From a virus: a DNA stretch of 38,572 nucleotides. A program made the position numbers and the translations under genes. The DNA is taken from positions 1 to 38,572 of the IMG/VR virus record IMGVR_UViG_3300006919_000146, one strand, 5' to 3'. A model generated the notes under the pieces. That model saw only the letters and a program-made list of their open reading frames with translations. It was not told the origin of the DNA and made no database searches. Positions 8,398 to 16,135 of the stretch are shown in pieces; the stretch's first letter is position 1; the number at the start of each line of letters is the position of its first letter.

Positions 8398-9429
8398 ATG
8401 CCTGATGCCGACAACCCGCAAGGGATCGGATTACACGAGGCACAAGCCCAGATCATGTCAGTGCTCGACCGCGCAGACGGCACCGTGCCTGATAATGATC
8501 AACCGGTCGCACCTGAAGAGGACGCGACAGCAGCCGCAGAGGACGCGGCACCAGTGGCGGATAATCTGGAGGATGAGGCAATCGACGAAGAGGTCGATCT
8601 CTCTGCAGAGGAAGACGCCGAAGAGGACTTGGATGATGGCCAAGACCCTGACGAAGACGAAGAGCAACCCGACGAAGATACCTACCTGGTAAAGGTTGGT
8701 GGCGAGGATGTTGAGGTCACGCTCACAGAGCTTATGAAAGGGTACAGCCGCAACGAGGACTACACCCGAAAGACAATGCAGTTGTCTGAAGAACGCAAGA
8801 GCCTGGAAGAAGCAACACAGCAGGTACACCAGGAGCGCGCACAGTACGCGCAGATGCTCCCGGTCCTGAATGCTCAGATCCAGGCTGGTCTAGAGCAGGA
8901 GCCTGATTGGGACACTCTGTATCAGCAGAACCCCCAGAGCACCGCTCAGTTGAAGAAGGATTGGGAAGCCGGAAGAGCCGAGCTTGAAGCCCGCCGTGAT
9001 GCCATCCTGGCAGAGCAGCAGCGACTGAATAGCGAGGCGCTGGCAGAGCAGCAGGACGCCTTCCAGCGCCACCTTGCTGCAGAGCAGGCGCGACTTTCCG
9101 ATGTTATACCTGAATGGGCAGACGCCAAGCGCGCCAATCAGGAAAACGCCGCCATTCGCCAATGGGCAATCGATCAAGGGTTGTCTGAGGATATGGTCGC
9201 CAGCGTGGACAACGCCGATGTAGTCGGCATCCTACGCAAAGCGTGGCTTTACGATCAAGGGTCCGCCCGTGTGCAGAAAAAGCGCAAGGGGAAATCCAGA
9301 ACGATGAAGCCGGGTGCCGCGAATTCTTCACCTACTAGAAAGGCCAGCGCAGCAAAGCGTTCCAGACAGAAATTGTCGGAAACTGGTAGCCTCCGTGATG
9401 GGGCTGCTGCGATTGAACACCTTTTGTAG
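8398..9429 (+). CDS. Capsid scaffolding protein
   Basis: This 343-residue protein has the usual scaffold composition and position, directly before the major capsid gene. Residues ~25-95 are extremely acidic (EEDATAAAEDAAP, DLSAEEDAEEDLDDGQDPDE). A short globular segment follows (YLVKVGGEDVEVTLTELMKG, then YSRNEDYTRKTMQLSEER). From ~125 to ~235 there is a long Glu/Gln/Ala coiled coil. The C-terminus is basic (QKKRKGKSRTMK), matching the helix-loop-helix or basic tail with which scaffolds bind coat protein. It should assemble inside the procapsid and leave on maturation. No protease motif is visible, so exit is probably without cleavage. Confidence 0.85.
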   Translation: MPDADNPQGIGLHEAQAQIMSVLDRADGTVPDNDQPVAPEEDATAAAEDAAPVADNLEDEAIDEEVDLSAEEDAEEDLDDGQDPDEDEEQPDEDTYLVKVGGEDVEVTLTELMKGYSRNEDYTRKTMQLSEERKSLEEATQQVHQERAQYAQMLPVLNAQIQAGLEQEPDWDTLYQQNPQSTAQLKKDWEAGRAELEARRDAILAEQQRLNSEALAEQQDAFQRHLAAEQARLSDVIPEWADAKRANQENAAIRQWAIDQGLSEDMVASVDNADVVGILRKAWLYDQGSARVQKKRKGKSRTMKPGAANSSPTRKASAAKRSRQKLSETGSLRDGAAAIEHLL

Positions 9430-9441
9430 GAGAAATGGCCA

Positions 9442-10404
9442 ATGGCTATTGTAGCAAATACACATACCACCTATGACGCGGTTGGTATTCGTGAAGACCT
9501 GGCTGATGTGATCTATAACATCAGCCCGGAAGAAACCCCCTTTATTTCTAATGCCTCGCGTGACACCTGTTCAGCGACTTTGTTCGACTGGCAGATTGAC
9601 TCCCTCGCGGCTGCAGATACAAGCAACGCCCAGATCGAAGGTGACGATGTCGCCTTTGCTGCTGTGACGCCCCCGACCCGTGTTGGTAATCGGACGCAGA
9701 TCAGCCGCAAAGAGGTCGTTATCTCGGACACGGATGAAGTCGTTGACAAGGCCGGTCGTAAGTCTGAGCTTTCGTATCAGATCGCCAAGCGCGGTTCTGA
9801 GCTAAAGCGCGACATGGAAGCGATCCTGCTGAACAACCAGGCCGCTGCTGCTGGTAGCACCACGACGGCCCGTACAACGGCTGGTTTCCCGGCATGGCTC
9901 ACCACCAACACCGATGGCGGCGTTGGTGCTGCCGACGGCTCGCTGTCTGGTGGCGTCGTTGGCACCGCTCGTACCGACGGTACGCAGCGTGACATCACCG
10001 AGGATATGCTGAAGACCGTGATGGCATCCTGCTGGGAAGCAGGCGGCAACCCGACCACGTTGATGGTTGGCTCGCATGTGAAGCAGGACGTTTCCGCTTT
10101 CACCGGCATTGCCCAAGCCCGCGTTCCGGTCAACTCTGCCAAGGCGACAACGATCATCGGCGCTGCTGATGTGTATGTTTCGGACTTTGGCAACCTGGCT
10201 GTCGTCCCTAACCGTTTCAGCCGGGGCCGCGATGCTCTGCTGATCGATTTTGATTACGTCTCCGTTTCCGATCTTCGCCCAATGAAGACGGAAGAGCTGG
10301 CCAAGACCGGTGACGCCGAGAAGCGCATGATCATCTGCGAATACGCCCTGCGTATGCGGAATGAAGGCGCTCACGGCATCATTGCCGATCTGAATGTTTC
10401 CTGA
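9442..10404 (+). CDS. Major capsid protein (SU10/DUF5309-like)
   Basis: This 320-residue protein forms the icosahedral shell. It begins MAIVANTHTTYDAVGIREDL and continues LADVIYNISPEETPFISNAS, the signature opening of the SU10-type/DUF5309 major head proteins. A VTPPTRVGNRTQISRKEVVI stretch and a long helix (KRGSELKRDMEAILLNNQ) around residue 115 fit the HK97-fold E-loop and spine helix. The C-terminal ~100 residues (VYVSDFGNLAVVPNRF, EELAKTGDAEKRMIICEYAL) also match this family. No N-terminal prohead-protease segment is obvious. TAGGAGAAAT provides a good ribosome site. A GC-rich UUCG hairpin follows the gene. Confidence 0.92.
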   Translation: MAIVANTHTTYDAVGIREDLADVIYNISPEETPFISNASRDTCSATLFDWQIDSLAAADTSNAQIEGDDVAFAAVTPPTRVGNRTQISRKEVVISDTDEVVDKAGRKSELSYQIAKRGSELKRDMEAILLNNQAAAAGSTTTARTTAGFPAWLTTNTDGGVGAADGSLSGGVVGTARTDGTQRDITEDMLKTVMASCWEAGGNPTTLMVGSHVKQDVSAFTGIAQARVPVNSAKATTIIGAADVYVSDFGNLAVVPNRFSRGRDALLIDFDYVSVSDLRPMKTEELAKTGDAEKRMIICEYALRMRNEGAHGIIADLNVS

Positions 10405-10425
10405 TCAATAGTCAGGATTGTTTTT

Positions 10426-10447
10426 CTGGGGGGCTTCGGCCCCCCAG
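10426..10447 (+). terminator. GC-rich UUCG hairpin after the capsid gene
   Basis: A perfect 9-bp stem (CTGGGGGGC / GCCCCCCAG) closes on a TTCG tetraloop. No T-run follows on the plus strand, so it is more likely a 3' mRNA-stabilising or partial-termination element behind the highly expressed capsid gene than a full terminator. Confidence 0.6.
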
Positions 10448-10466
10448 TTAACAGCAGGAGTATGGC

Positions 10467-10781
10467 ATGAGCGCCGACAGCAAGCGCCTATTTAATAGAG
10501 ATTTCCATACCGGGATCGATACGTTTTATATCTACAACAGTGATAACGACACATTCACGCTGCAGAAAGAGCAGCGGGTCGATGATCTGTTGGATGTAAA
10601 TAAATCTGCCTTTAATGATGCAGGCACGCGGTGGGGTGATATGGCTCGCGTGGCCTCCATTCCAATTTCGTTGTTCCATGATCTGGAGCAAAAGGGGATC
10701 ACCAAGGATGAGAAGGCTTTCAAGGCTTGGCTGAATGATCCCGACAATCGTTTTTTCAGAACTAGGCCGGGGGTTGTCTAA
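10467..10781 (+). CDS. Conserved-looking small head protein
   Basis: This 104-residue protein directly follows the capsid gene; CAGGAG lies 6 nt upstream of the chosen ATG (10467), while the ATG at 10462 leads only to a stop. The sequence is mixed alpha/beta and charged (FYIYNSDNDTFTLQKEQRVD, WGDMARVASIPISLFHDLEQ, DEKAFKAWLNDPDNRFFRTR). I recall similar ~100-residue proteins after capsid genes in other marine podoviruses, often annotated hypothetical. Its stop overlaps the next start (TAATG). It may be a minor head or head-completion protein, but nothing in the sequence proves that. Confidence 0.75.
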   Translation: MSADSKRLFNRDFHTGIDTFYIYNSDNDTFTLQKEQRVDDLLDVNKSAFNDAGTRWGDMARVASIPISLFHDLEQKGITKDEKAFKAWLNDPDNRFFRTRPGVV

Positions 10782-11434
10782 TGGTGAGTGTGGCGGTTTG
10801 CGTTCCTTCGCAAGAGAATATCGGAACGATGTTTGTTAATGATCTGGTGGCCATGATTGGCTGGCACATGAGGAACACTGACGACGATGTGTCCATGTTC
10901 TTCAATTACGGGGCAAGCATTGCTGAGTTGCGCCAGGACATCACTTTGGCGGCAATGGGTGAGGATCCTGATTTTATCCTTTTCCTCAATCCTGACATGC
11001 GCTTCCCCCACGACACGTTGAAGAGGCTTCTTGAGCACGACAAAGATATTGTCGCGGCTAATTATGTCACGAACACCGTACCTATAATGCCGGTGGCCAC
11101 GCAGGTGGAGACGCTGGCCCCTTTGTACACCGATGCGGATGCAGAGGGCTTGGAACAGGCGGCTGGTGTTGGTATGGGTGTAATGCTCGTTAAGGGGGGA
11201 GTCATCAAGGCACTCGACGACCCCCTCTTCATCGTGGGCTATTCTCCCAACAGCAAAACATTCCAAGATGCCGAGACATTCTTCTGCCGCAAGGCGCAGA
11301 TGGCAGGCTTCGGCATCTATGTTGATCACGGCCTGTCTCAGGCCGTTGCTCATATAGGCGGTATCGAGTACACTAATGCGCATGGTCAAGCGGTTCGGGA
11401 GGCCCTTGGAACAAACGCCCTAGCAGCGGAGTAG
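10781..11434 (+). CDS. GT-A-type glycosyltransferase family 2-like protein
   Basis: This 217-residue protein resembles phage-encoded GT2-like sugar transferases. It starts with a Rossmann-like strand (VSVAVCVPS). Residues 64-75 (DFILFLNPDMRF) occupy the position of the metal-binding DxD motif, here NPD, and FPHDTLKRLLEHDKDIVAAN follows as in the family. The C-terminal part has DAETFFCRKAQMAGFGIYVD and a His in AVAHIGG, matching the acceptor/catalytic end of these enzymes. The substrate is unknown: modified phage DNA, capsid decoration or host surface glycans are all possible. It sits between capsid and adaptor genes with tight spacing, so it is expressed late with the virion proteins. Confidence 0.72.
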   Translation: MVSVAVCVPSQENIGTMFVNDLVAMIGWHMRNTDDDVSMFFNYGASIAELRQDITLAAMGEDPDFILFLNPDMRFPHDTLKRLLEHDKDIVAANYVTNTVPIMPVATQVETLAPLYTDADAEGLEQAAGVGMGVMLVKGGVIKALDDPLFIVGYSPNSKTFQDAETFFCRKAQMAGFGIYVDHGLSQAVAHIGGIEYTNAHGQAVREALGTNALAAE

Positions 11435-11438
11435 GCTA

Positions 11439-12083
11439 ATGACGGCAATCACTAATTTCTCGACCCTGAAAACGTCAATCGAAGACACCCTGGGGCGAAG
11501 CGACCTGACATCGCAGCTTGAGGGTTTTATCTCCCAGGCCGAGGCCCGTTTCAGTCGGACCATTCGTGGCCGTGATATGGAGGCGACCTACGCGCTGTCG
11601 CTGAATGCAGATGGTGAGGCGACGTTGCCTTCTGACTTCCTGGAAATGAAATCTATCTCATGCGCCACAACGCCGGTCAGCTGGCCTGAGCTGGTGGACA
11701 TGGACAGCGACGAATTCCTATTCCGGCATCGGCCAAATGCTAATCCGCAGTATGTGGGGATTAGTGGCACGACAATTATTGTTCGCCCTGCGGCCAATGT
11801 TTCTGCCACCCTGTATTATTACCAGCGCGTCCCGGCCCTGACATCGCTCAACACGACGAACTGGTTGGTCACAGATGCGCCGGATGTGTACCTGTATGGA
11901 TCCTGCCTGGAGGCGGCTATCTATCTGCGTGATATGGAGCGCATCCAGATGTACAGCGAGATGCTGACCACTGCCATTGACGAACTGACCGGTGAGCGCC
12001 GTGCAGATCGCGCAAATCGCCCAGCTGATGCCCCTATGGCCCCCGGCGGGCGCACCCTTGAGAGCGCAGGTCCGCGAGCGTAG
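11439..12083 (+). CDS. Head-tail adaptor protein, copy 1
   Basis: This 214-residue protein has the pattern of phage adaptors that dock under the portal. It has an N-terminal helix pair (FSTLKTSIEDTLGRSDLTSQ, EGFISQAEARFSRTIRGRDM), a central beta region (LPSDFLEMKSISC, ATLYYYQRVPALTS) and a C-terminal helical region (YLYGSCLEAAIYLRDMERIQ). The last ~25 residues are Pro/Ala-rich and probably extended. It shares a clear core with the next gene (LxYYxR..AL....TNWLV......Y..G), so the two are paralogues. GGAGTAGGC provides the ribosome site. Confidence 0.8.
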   Translation: MTAITNFSTLKTSIEDTLGRSDLTSQLEGFISQAEARFSRTIRGRDMEATYALSLNADGEATLPSDFLEMKSISCATTPVSWPELVDMDSDEFLFRHRPNANPQYVGISGTTIIVRPAANVSATLYYYQRVPALTSLNTTNWLVTDAPDVYLYGSCLEAAIYLRDMERIQMYSEMLTTAIDELTGERRADRANRPADAPMAPGGRTLESAGPRA

Positions 12084-12094
12084 GAGAATGACCA

Positions 12095-12724
12095 ATGGCC
12101 ATTCCCACAATCGTTGATCGGTTGACGCTGGAGCAGGCAGTACAATCTCAATTTACGTCCACCACTGGTGTTGAGTACACGCTGACGGCTATTGCCCTGG
12201 TTGAGGCTGATATCAACACCCGTGTCAGGGTCCGTCATCAGATGGGCCGGTCTCGGGCTGATCTGTCTGATCAGTTCACTGCATGGCCCAGTGACTGTCT
12301 GGGGATGGTTGGCATCCAGCTGAACACCAACCCAGTGCGGAAACTCGAATTTCTCAAGCCTGATATGATGGATGTAAAACGAAGTGAGTACTCCTCGGTT
12401 GGGGTGCCGCAGTTCTTCTCTATCATTGCTGATGAGATTGAGTTGCTCCCGGCCCCCGACGATACCTATCAGGCTGAGTTGACCTACTACAAGCGGTTGG
12501 ACGCCTTAGACGCTGATGGTGCCACGAATTGGCTGGTGACGTACTACCCGCACATTTACTTCACCGGCACCGCGGCCAAGGTGGCTGAATATATCGGTGA
12601 TGCCAGAGCAACTTTCTGGGGAGGGCAGTATTCGGATCTATTGGAGAGCCTGATAATTGAAGATAGCCAGTCTCGCTATCCTTCCGGCTCTCTTAATGCC
12701 TACCCCAAGCAGGCTTTTAGTTAG
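12095..12724 (+). CDS. Head-tail adaptor protein, copy 2 (paralogue)
   Basis: This 209-residue protein is a diverged paralogue of the preceding adaptor. The shared stretch is ELTYYKRLDALDADGATNWL followed by VTYYPHIYFTGTAAKVAEYI, against TLYYYQRVPALTSLNTTNWL and VTDAPDVYLYGSCLEAAIYL upstream. The N-terminal helices (LEQAVQSQFTSTTGVEYTLT) are less similar. The C-terminus lacks the Pro/Ala tail of copy 1. Two adjacent copies may give two stacked rings of the neck, or one may have taken on a closure role; that is inference. GTAGGAGAATGACCA precedes the ATG. Confidence 0.78.
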   Translation: MAIPTIVDRLTLEQAVQSQFTSTTGVEYTLTAIALVEADINTRVRVRHQMGRSRADLSDQFTAWPSDCLGMVGIQLNTNPVRKLEFLKPDMMDVKRSEYSSVGVPQFFSIIADEIELLPAPDDTYQAELTYYKRLDALDADGATNWLVTYYPHIYFTGTAAKVAEYIGDARATFWGGQYSDLLESLIIEDSQSRYPSGSLNAYPKQAFS

Positions 12725-12734
12725 AGGATGACCG

Positions 12735-13775
12735 ATGGCTAACCCAACAACAAACCTGACCCTAACCAAGCCCACGGTTGGTGGATCTTCCGACACTTGG
12801 GGCGACGAACTGAACACCCTGATCGACGCTATCGATGATCTTTTTGCGGCAGCGGGGACTGGCACCTCGGTCGGCATCAATGTGGGCTCTGGCAAGACGC
12901 TGACTGTTGCCGGGACCATCACGGTTACAGGCACGGCCAATATTGACCATGATGCGCTGACTAATTTTGTCGCCAATGAACATATTGACCATTCTTCTGT
13001 GTCGATTTCGGCGGGTGGCGCTTTGACTGGTGGCGGTGACATTACCACCAACAGGTCCATTACGCTTGATGTGAATGCGCTGACAGAAGACGAGTTTCCA
13101 GATGAAGCGGCTGATTATCTTCTGGCTTATGACACTTCGGCATCTGAGCATAAGCGCATTCTGATTGAAAATATTGCTCACGATGCTTTGTACGGTTTTG
13201 TCGAAACCGAGCATGTGGCGCATACGTCTATTTCTATCAGCGGCGGTGAGGGCTTGTCTGGTGGTGGTGATATAACCACGTCCCGCACATTGAATGTTGA
13301 TATTGGTGGTCTTACGGCCCTGTCATCTGTCGATAAAGATGCTGACTATGTGATGGTCTATGACGCTGACGCGACCGAGCATAAAAAGGTTCTTGCCGTT
13401 GATATGCCGGCCACGGTTGACCAGCACATGATGGCGCGGGCTGTTGAGCAATCAACGCTTCTTTCTGTTGATACGAACATTATGGGCCGCATTTATGCGC
13501 CGCCAGGCTCTAGCTGGTCAGTTGTTGCCGCCAAGGCATATGTGGATACGGCGGGGACAACCGGCGCGACCACTATTGATGTTCATAAAAACGGCACCAC
13601 AATCTTTAGTTCTAACCTGTCTATCGCCAGCGGCGGCACCGCTTCTACGGGCGGTACGCTGGATGGTGCGCAGACATTCGCTGATGGTGATTATCTGGAA
13701 ATTGACGTTGACGCCGTTTCCACATCTGCACCACGCGGCTTGCAGGTTCTTCTACAGTTAAGAGCGACGTATTGA
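12735..13775 (+). CDS. Modular tail-fibre protein with duplicated beta repeat
   Basis: This 346-residue protein opens with TLTKPTVGGSSDTWGDELNT, a common phage-fibre N-terminal attachment module. It then holds two copies of a ~70-residue unit: HIDHSSVSISAGGALTGGGD through SASEHKRILIENI, and HVAHTSISISGGEGLSGGGD through DATEHKKVLAVDM. The C-terminal ~110 residues (NIMGRIYAPPGSSWSVVAAK onward) look like a beta-sandwich head. Its role is probably host contact or fibre-shaft structure. It ends in a TGATG overlap with the next gene. Confidence 0.8.
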   Translation: MANPTTNLTLTKPTVGGSSDTWGDELNTLIDAIDDLFAAAGTGTSVGINVGSGKTLTVAGTITVTGTANIDHDALTNFVANEHIDHSSVSISAGGALTGGGDITTNRSITLDVNALTEDEFPDEAADYLLAYDTSASEHKRILIENIAHDALYGFVETEHVAHTSISISGGEGLSGGGDITTSRTLNVDIGGLTALSSVDKDADYVMVYDADATEHKKVLAVDMPATVDQHMMARAVEQSTLLSVDTNIMGRIYAPPGSSWSVVAAKAYVDTAGTTGATTIDVHKNGTTIFSSNLSIASGGTASTGGTLDGAQTFADGDYLEIDVDAVSTSAPRGLQVLLQLRATY

Positions 13776-14038
13776 TGGATGTTCAGGCCCTTGCAGATCA
13801 TATCGGTGACTATCGCGCCTTTTCCCTGAATAACGGCCTAGACGTTCGCTTGTCTGATGTGACGTTTGGGGAAAAGCACCTGTGTGTTCAGGTTCAGCTT
13901 TCTGCCAATGGTCAATCTCTGCCATTCAGCAATCCGTGGACTATCGTAAACCCACCTCTTGTGGATGGAGAAGGGTCTACTGATCCTAGCGATGTCCTTG
14001 TGTTTATCATGCAGAGTTCGGGGTTCTTTGATGGGTAG
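13775..14038 (+). CDS. Small protein in tail-gene cluster
   Basis: This 87-residue protein starts at the ATG overlapping the fibre stop (TGATG); a TTG one codon earlier is less likely. The sequence is soluble and beta-rich (LDVRLSDVTFGEKHLCVQVQ, LPFSNPWTIVNPPLVDGEGS) and acidic overall. I do not recognise it. Overlaps on both sides (its 3' end overlaps the next gene by 8 bases) indicate translational coupling in the tail operon, so a fibre chaperone or small virion part is plausible but unproven. Confidence 0.65.
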   Translation: MDVQALADHIGDYRAFSLNNGLDVRLSDVTFGEKHLCVQVQLSANGQSLPFSNPWTIVNPPLVDGEGSTDPSDVLVFIMQSSGFFDG

Positions 14039-14651
14039 CTACACAATCTATATGGACACAGGCGGCGATCTTTTTTGCTCTGACACTGTTTGGCTTGACG
14101 CAAAAAACGGCAGCGGCACGGTGCAGGTGCGTGACGTAACGACAGGGGAATATGCAGCGACGGCGGCGGGGAAAGGCAAGGTCGGGTCAGTTTATCTTGT
14201 CTATCAGGGGTTTCTTGGGTTCGACACTTCTGTTATCCCCGATGCGTCAGAGGTTTTGACTTCTGTTTTGTCGTTGAACGCTGGTGAAACAGCAAGCCGG
14301 TCCTATAAAATGCAGGCGCGGAACTATTCATGGGGGCCAACCCTGGCAACAGCCGATTGGCAATATCCTTGGTCCGATAACTCACTTTTAGCAGAATATG
14401 ATGTTTCTGGCGGTTGGACCGCTGACACATATTATGCTTTTACGTCGGAAGCGGGGATGGCTGACGCTGTTAATAAAACGGGTTACACCTATTTTATTAT
14501 TGGTACTGACACGATTGATGGCATTGCCCCTGCGTCTATTGATTGGTCCGTTTATCATACGAGCGACGAACCCGGCACCTCGAAAGACCCTAAGTTGGAA
14601 ATCACAACAGAAGATGTGCCTGATTTCACTCCTTTCGTTATTTGGATGTAG
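14031..14651 (+). CDS. Beta-sandwich tail protein, DNRLRE-like
   Basis: This 206-residue protein is taken from the ATG at 14031. A GTG 24 codons upstream would lie inside the previous gene and add an unrelated Cys-rich stretch. The pattern FLGFDTSVIPDASEVLTSVL, followed by RNYSWGPTLATADW and ending DPKLEITTED, resembles carbohydrate-binding beta-sandwich domains seen in phage tail proteins and DNRLRE-type surface proteins. It probably sits at the fibre tip or binds surface sugars. The assignment rests on pattern recognition rather than on catalytic residues. Confidence 0.68.
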   Translation: MGSYTIYMDTGGDLFCSDTVWLDAKNGSGTVQVRDVTTGEYAATAAGKGKVGSVYLVYQGFLGFDTSVIPDASEVLTSVLSLNAGETASRSYKMQARNYSWGPTLATADWQYPWSDNSLLAEYDVSGGWTADTYYAFTSEAGMADAVNKTGYTYFIIGTDTIDGIAPASIDWSVYHTSDEPGTSKDPKLEITTEDVPDFTPFVIWM

Positions 14652-14653
14652 CC

Positions 14654-16135
14654 ATGCCTGAACTACAAAAACTAGAAGTGCCACCGGGGGTCTACCGGAA
14701 CGGAACGAACTATCAAAGCATGGGGCGCTGGTACGACTGCAACCTGGTGCGCTGGCAGGATGGCATTATGCAGCCTGTGGGCGGCTGGTTGCCTATGACG
14801 AGCACTCAAATGACAGGCGTCCCCAGGGGCGTTCTAGGGTGGATTGATAACACGGGCGACCGGCTATTGGCCAGCGGGTCGGCCTCCAAGTTGTACGCCG
14901 TCAACGAGGCCATGACAGTCACCGACATTACCCCCGCGGGCCTTACAACGGGCAATGAGAGCAGCACAGCCCGAGAGGGGTATGGCGGCGGTCTCTATGA
15001 TGCTTATGAGTACGGCACCCCGAGAGACGATGCGACCAGCCTGGTCTCTGCTGACACTTGGAGCCTGGATACCTGGGGCGAATACCTAGTCGGATGCTTG
15101 ACCTCTGACGGCAAGCTGTACCAATGGACACTGTCGGGGACGGCTGCAGCCATTACCAATGCTCCTACAAACTGCAGTGGTCTGGTGGCCACGGAAGAGA
15201 GGTTCCTCTTTGCCCTGGGCGCTGACAACAACAATCGCAAGGTTGCCTGGTGCGACCAAGAAAACAACACGACCTGGGCAGCGTCATCGACGAACCAGGC
15301 TGGATCTAAAGAGCTGGCAACGAATGGCTCACTAATGGCGGGTGTGCGGGTTCGCGGACAAACCTTGGTTTTGTCTGATGTTGACGCCCACGCAGCCACC
15401 TATATCGGACCGCCCTTTATCTACCAGTTTACCAAGGTGGGCAGCAATTGCGGCCTAGTGGCCCCCAATGCTGTTGTGGCCCTGCCTGATGGCAATGCCA
15501 TGTGGATGTCCTACCAAGGGCAATTCTACATGTATGACGGCGCTGCGGTTCGTGAGGTTCCATGCGACCTTGTGGACTATCTAAAAGCCGGGGTTAACTG
15601 GGATCAGAAGGCGAAGATTACTGCCTGGACAAATACCCTCTACAGCGAGGTGTGGTTCGGTTTCCAATCTTCCGGAGGCACTGATGTTGATAAATACATT
15701 GCCTATAATTTCAGAGACCGGCACTGGACTATCGGGGAGCTGGATCGGTGCGGCGGCGTAGATGCTGGCGTGTATGACACCCCAGCTTGGGTATCAACCG
15801 ACGGCTACTGGTATCAGCACGAGACCGGCTACAGTTATGAGGGCGCGGATGTCTATGCACAGTCTGGCCCCGTTGAATTGAATGTTGGCCGACACTGGAT
15901 GTGGGTTACTGACCTAATCCCGGATGAGAACACTCTGGGCGACATGCAGGTCTCGTTTGTCACTAAATCGGAGCCGACGGGGAGCGAGACGACCTACGGT
16001 CCCTTTACGCCAGGCGGTTTCACCAACATGCGCTTCTCTGCTCGCCAGGTTTCGCTAAAGGTGGAGGCAGTCCGAGAGGCCGGATGGCGGTGGGGGACGC
16101 CTCGCATTGAGGCGCAGCCAGCGGGGCAGCGATAA
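14654..16135 (+). CDS. Packaged-DNA stabilisation / tail-hub protein (P22 gp10-like)
   Basis: This 493-residue protein starts at the ATG at 14654, 3 bases after the previous stop; an upstream TTG (14642) is less likely. The N-terminus (EVPPGVYRNGTNYQSMGRWY, then RWQDGIMQPVGGW) is characteristic of the P22 gp10-type stabilisation protein, which closes the neck after packaging and joins portal and tail needle. Repeated WxxGxxLxxG-type blades (WSLDTWGEYLVGCLTSDGKL, NAMWMSYQGQFYMYDGAAVR) suggest a beta-propeller. The length is close to that of P22 gp10 (472 residues). Its stop overlaps the next start (TAATG). Confidence 0.85.
   Translation: MPELQKLEVPPGVYRNGTNYQSMGRWYDCNLVRWQDGIMQPVGGWLPMTSTQMTGVPRGVLGWIDNTGDRLLASGSASKLYAVNEAMTVTDITPAGLTTGNESSTAREGYGGGLYDAYEYGTPRDDATSLVSADTWSLDTWGEYLVGCLTSDGKLYQWTLSGTAAAITNAPTNCSGLVATEERFLFALGADNNNRKVAWCDQENNTTWAASSTNQAGSKELATNGSLMAGVRVRGQTLVLSDVDAHAATYIGPPFIYQFTKVGSNCGLVAPNAVVALPDGNAMWMSYQGQFYMYDGAAVREVPCDLVDYLKAGVNWDQKAKITAWTNTLYSEVWFGFQSSGGTDVDKYIAYNFRDRHWTIGELDRCGGVDAGVYDTPAWVSTDGYWYQHETGYSYEGADVYAQSGPVELNVGRHWMWVTDLIPDENTLGDMQVSFVTKSEPTGSETTYGPFTPGGFTNMRFSARQVSLKVEAVREAGWRWGTPRIEAQPAGQR

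Noticed and set aside
9777-10374. Long minus-strand frames opposite the major capsid gene
   Set aside because: The capsid gene on the plus strand is firmly identified, and the antisense frames lack ribosome sites and sensible protein features.
12638-13223. Long minus-strand frames opposite the fibre gene
   Set aside because: Shadow frames; the plus-strand gene has clear repeats, ribosome site and overlaps.
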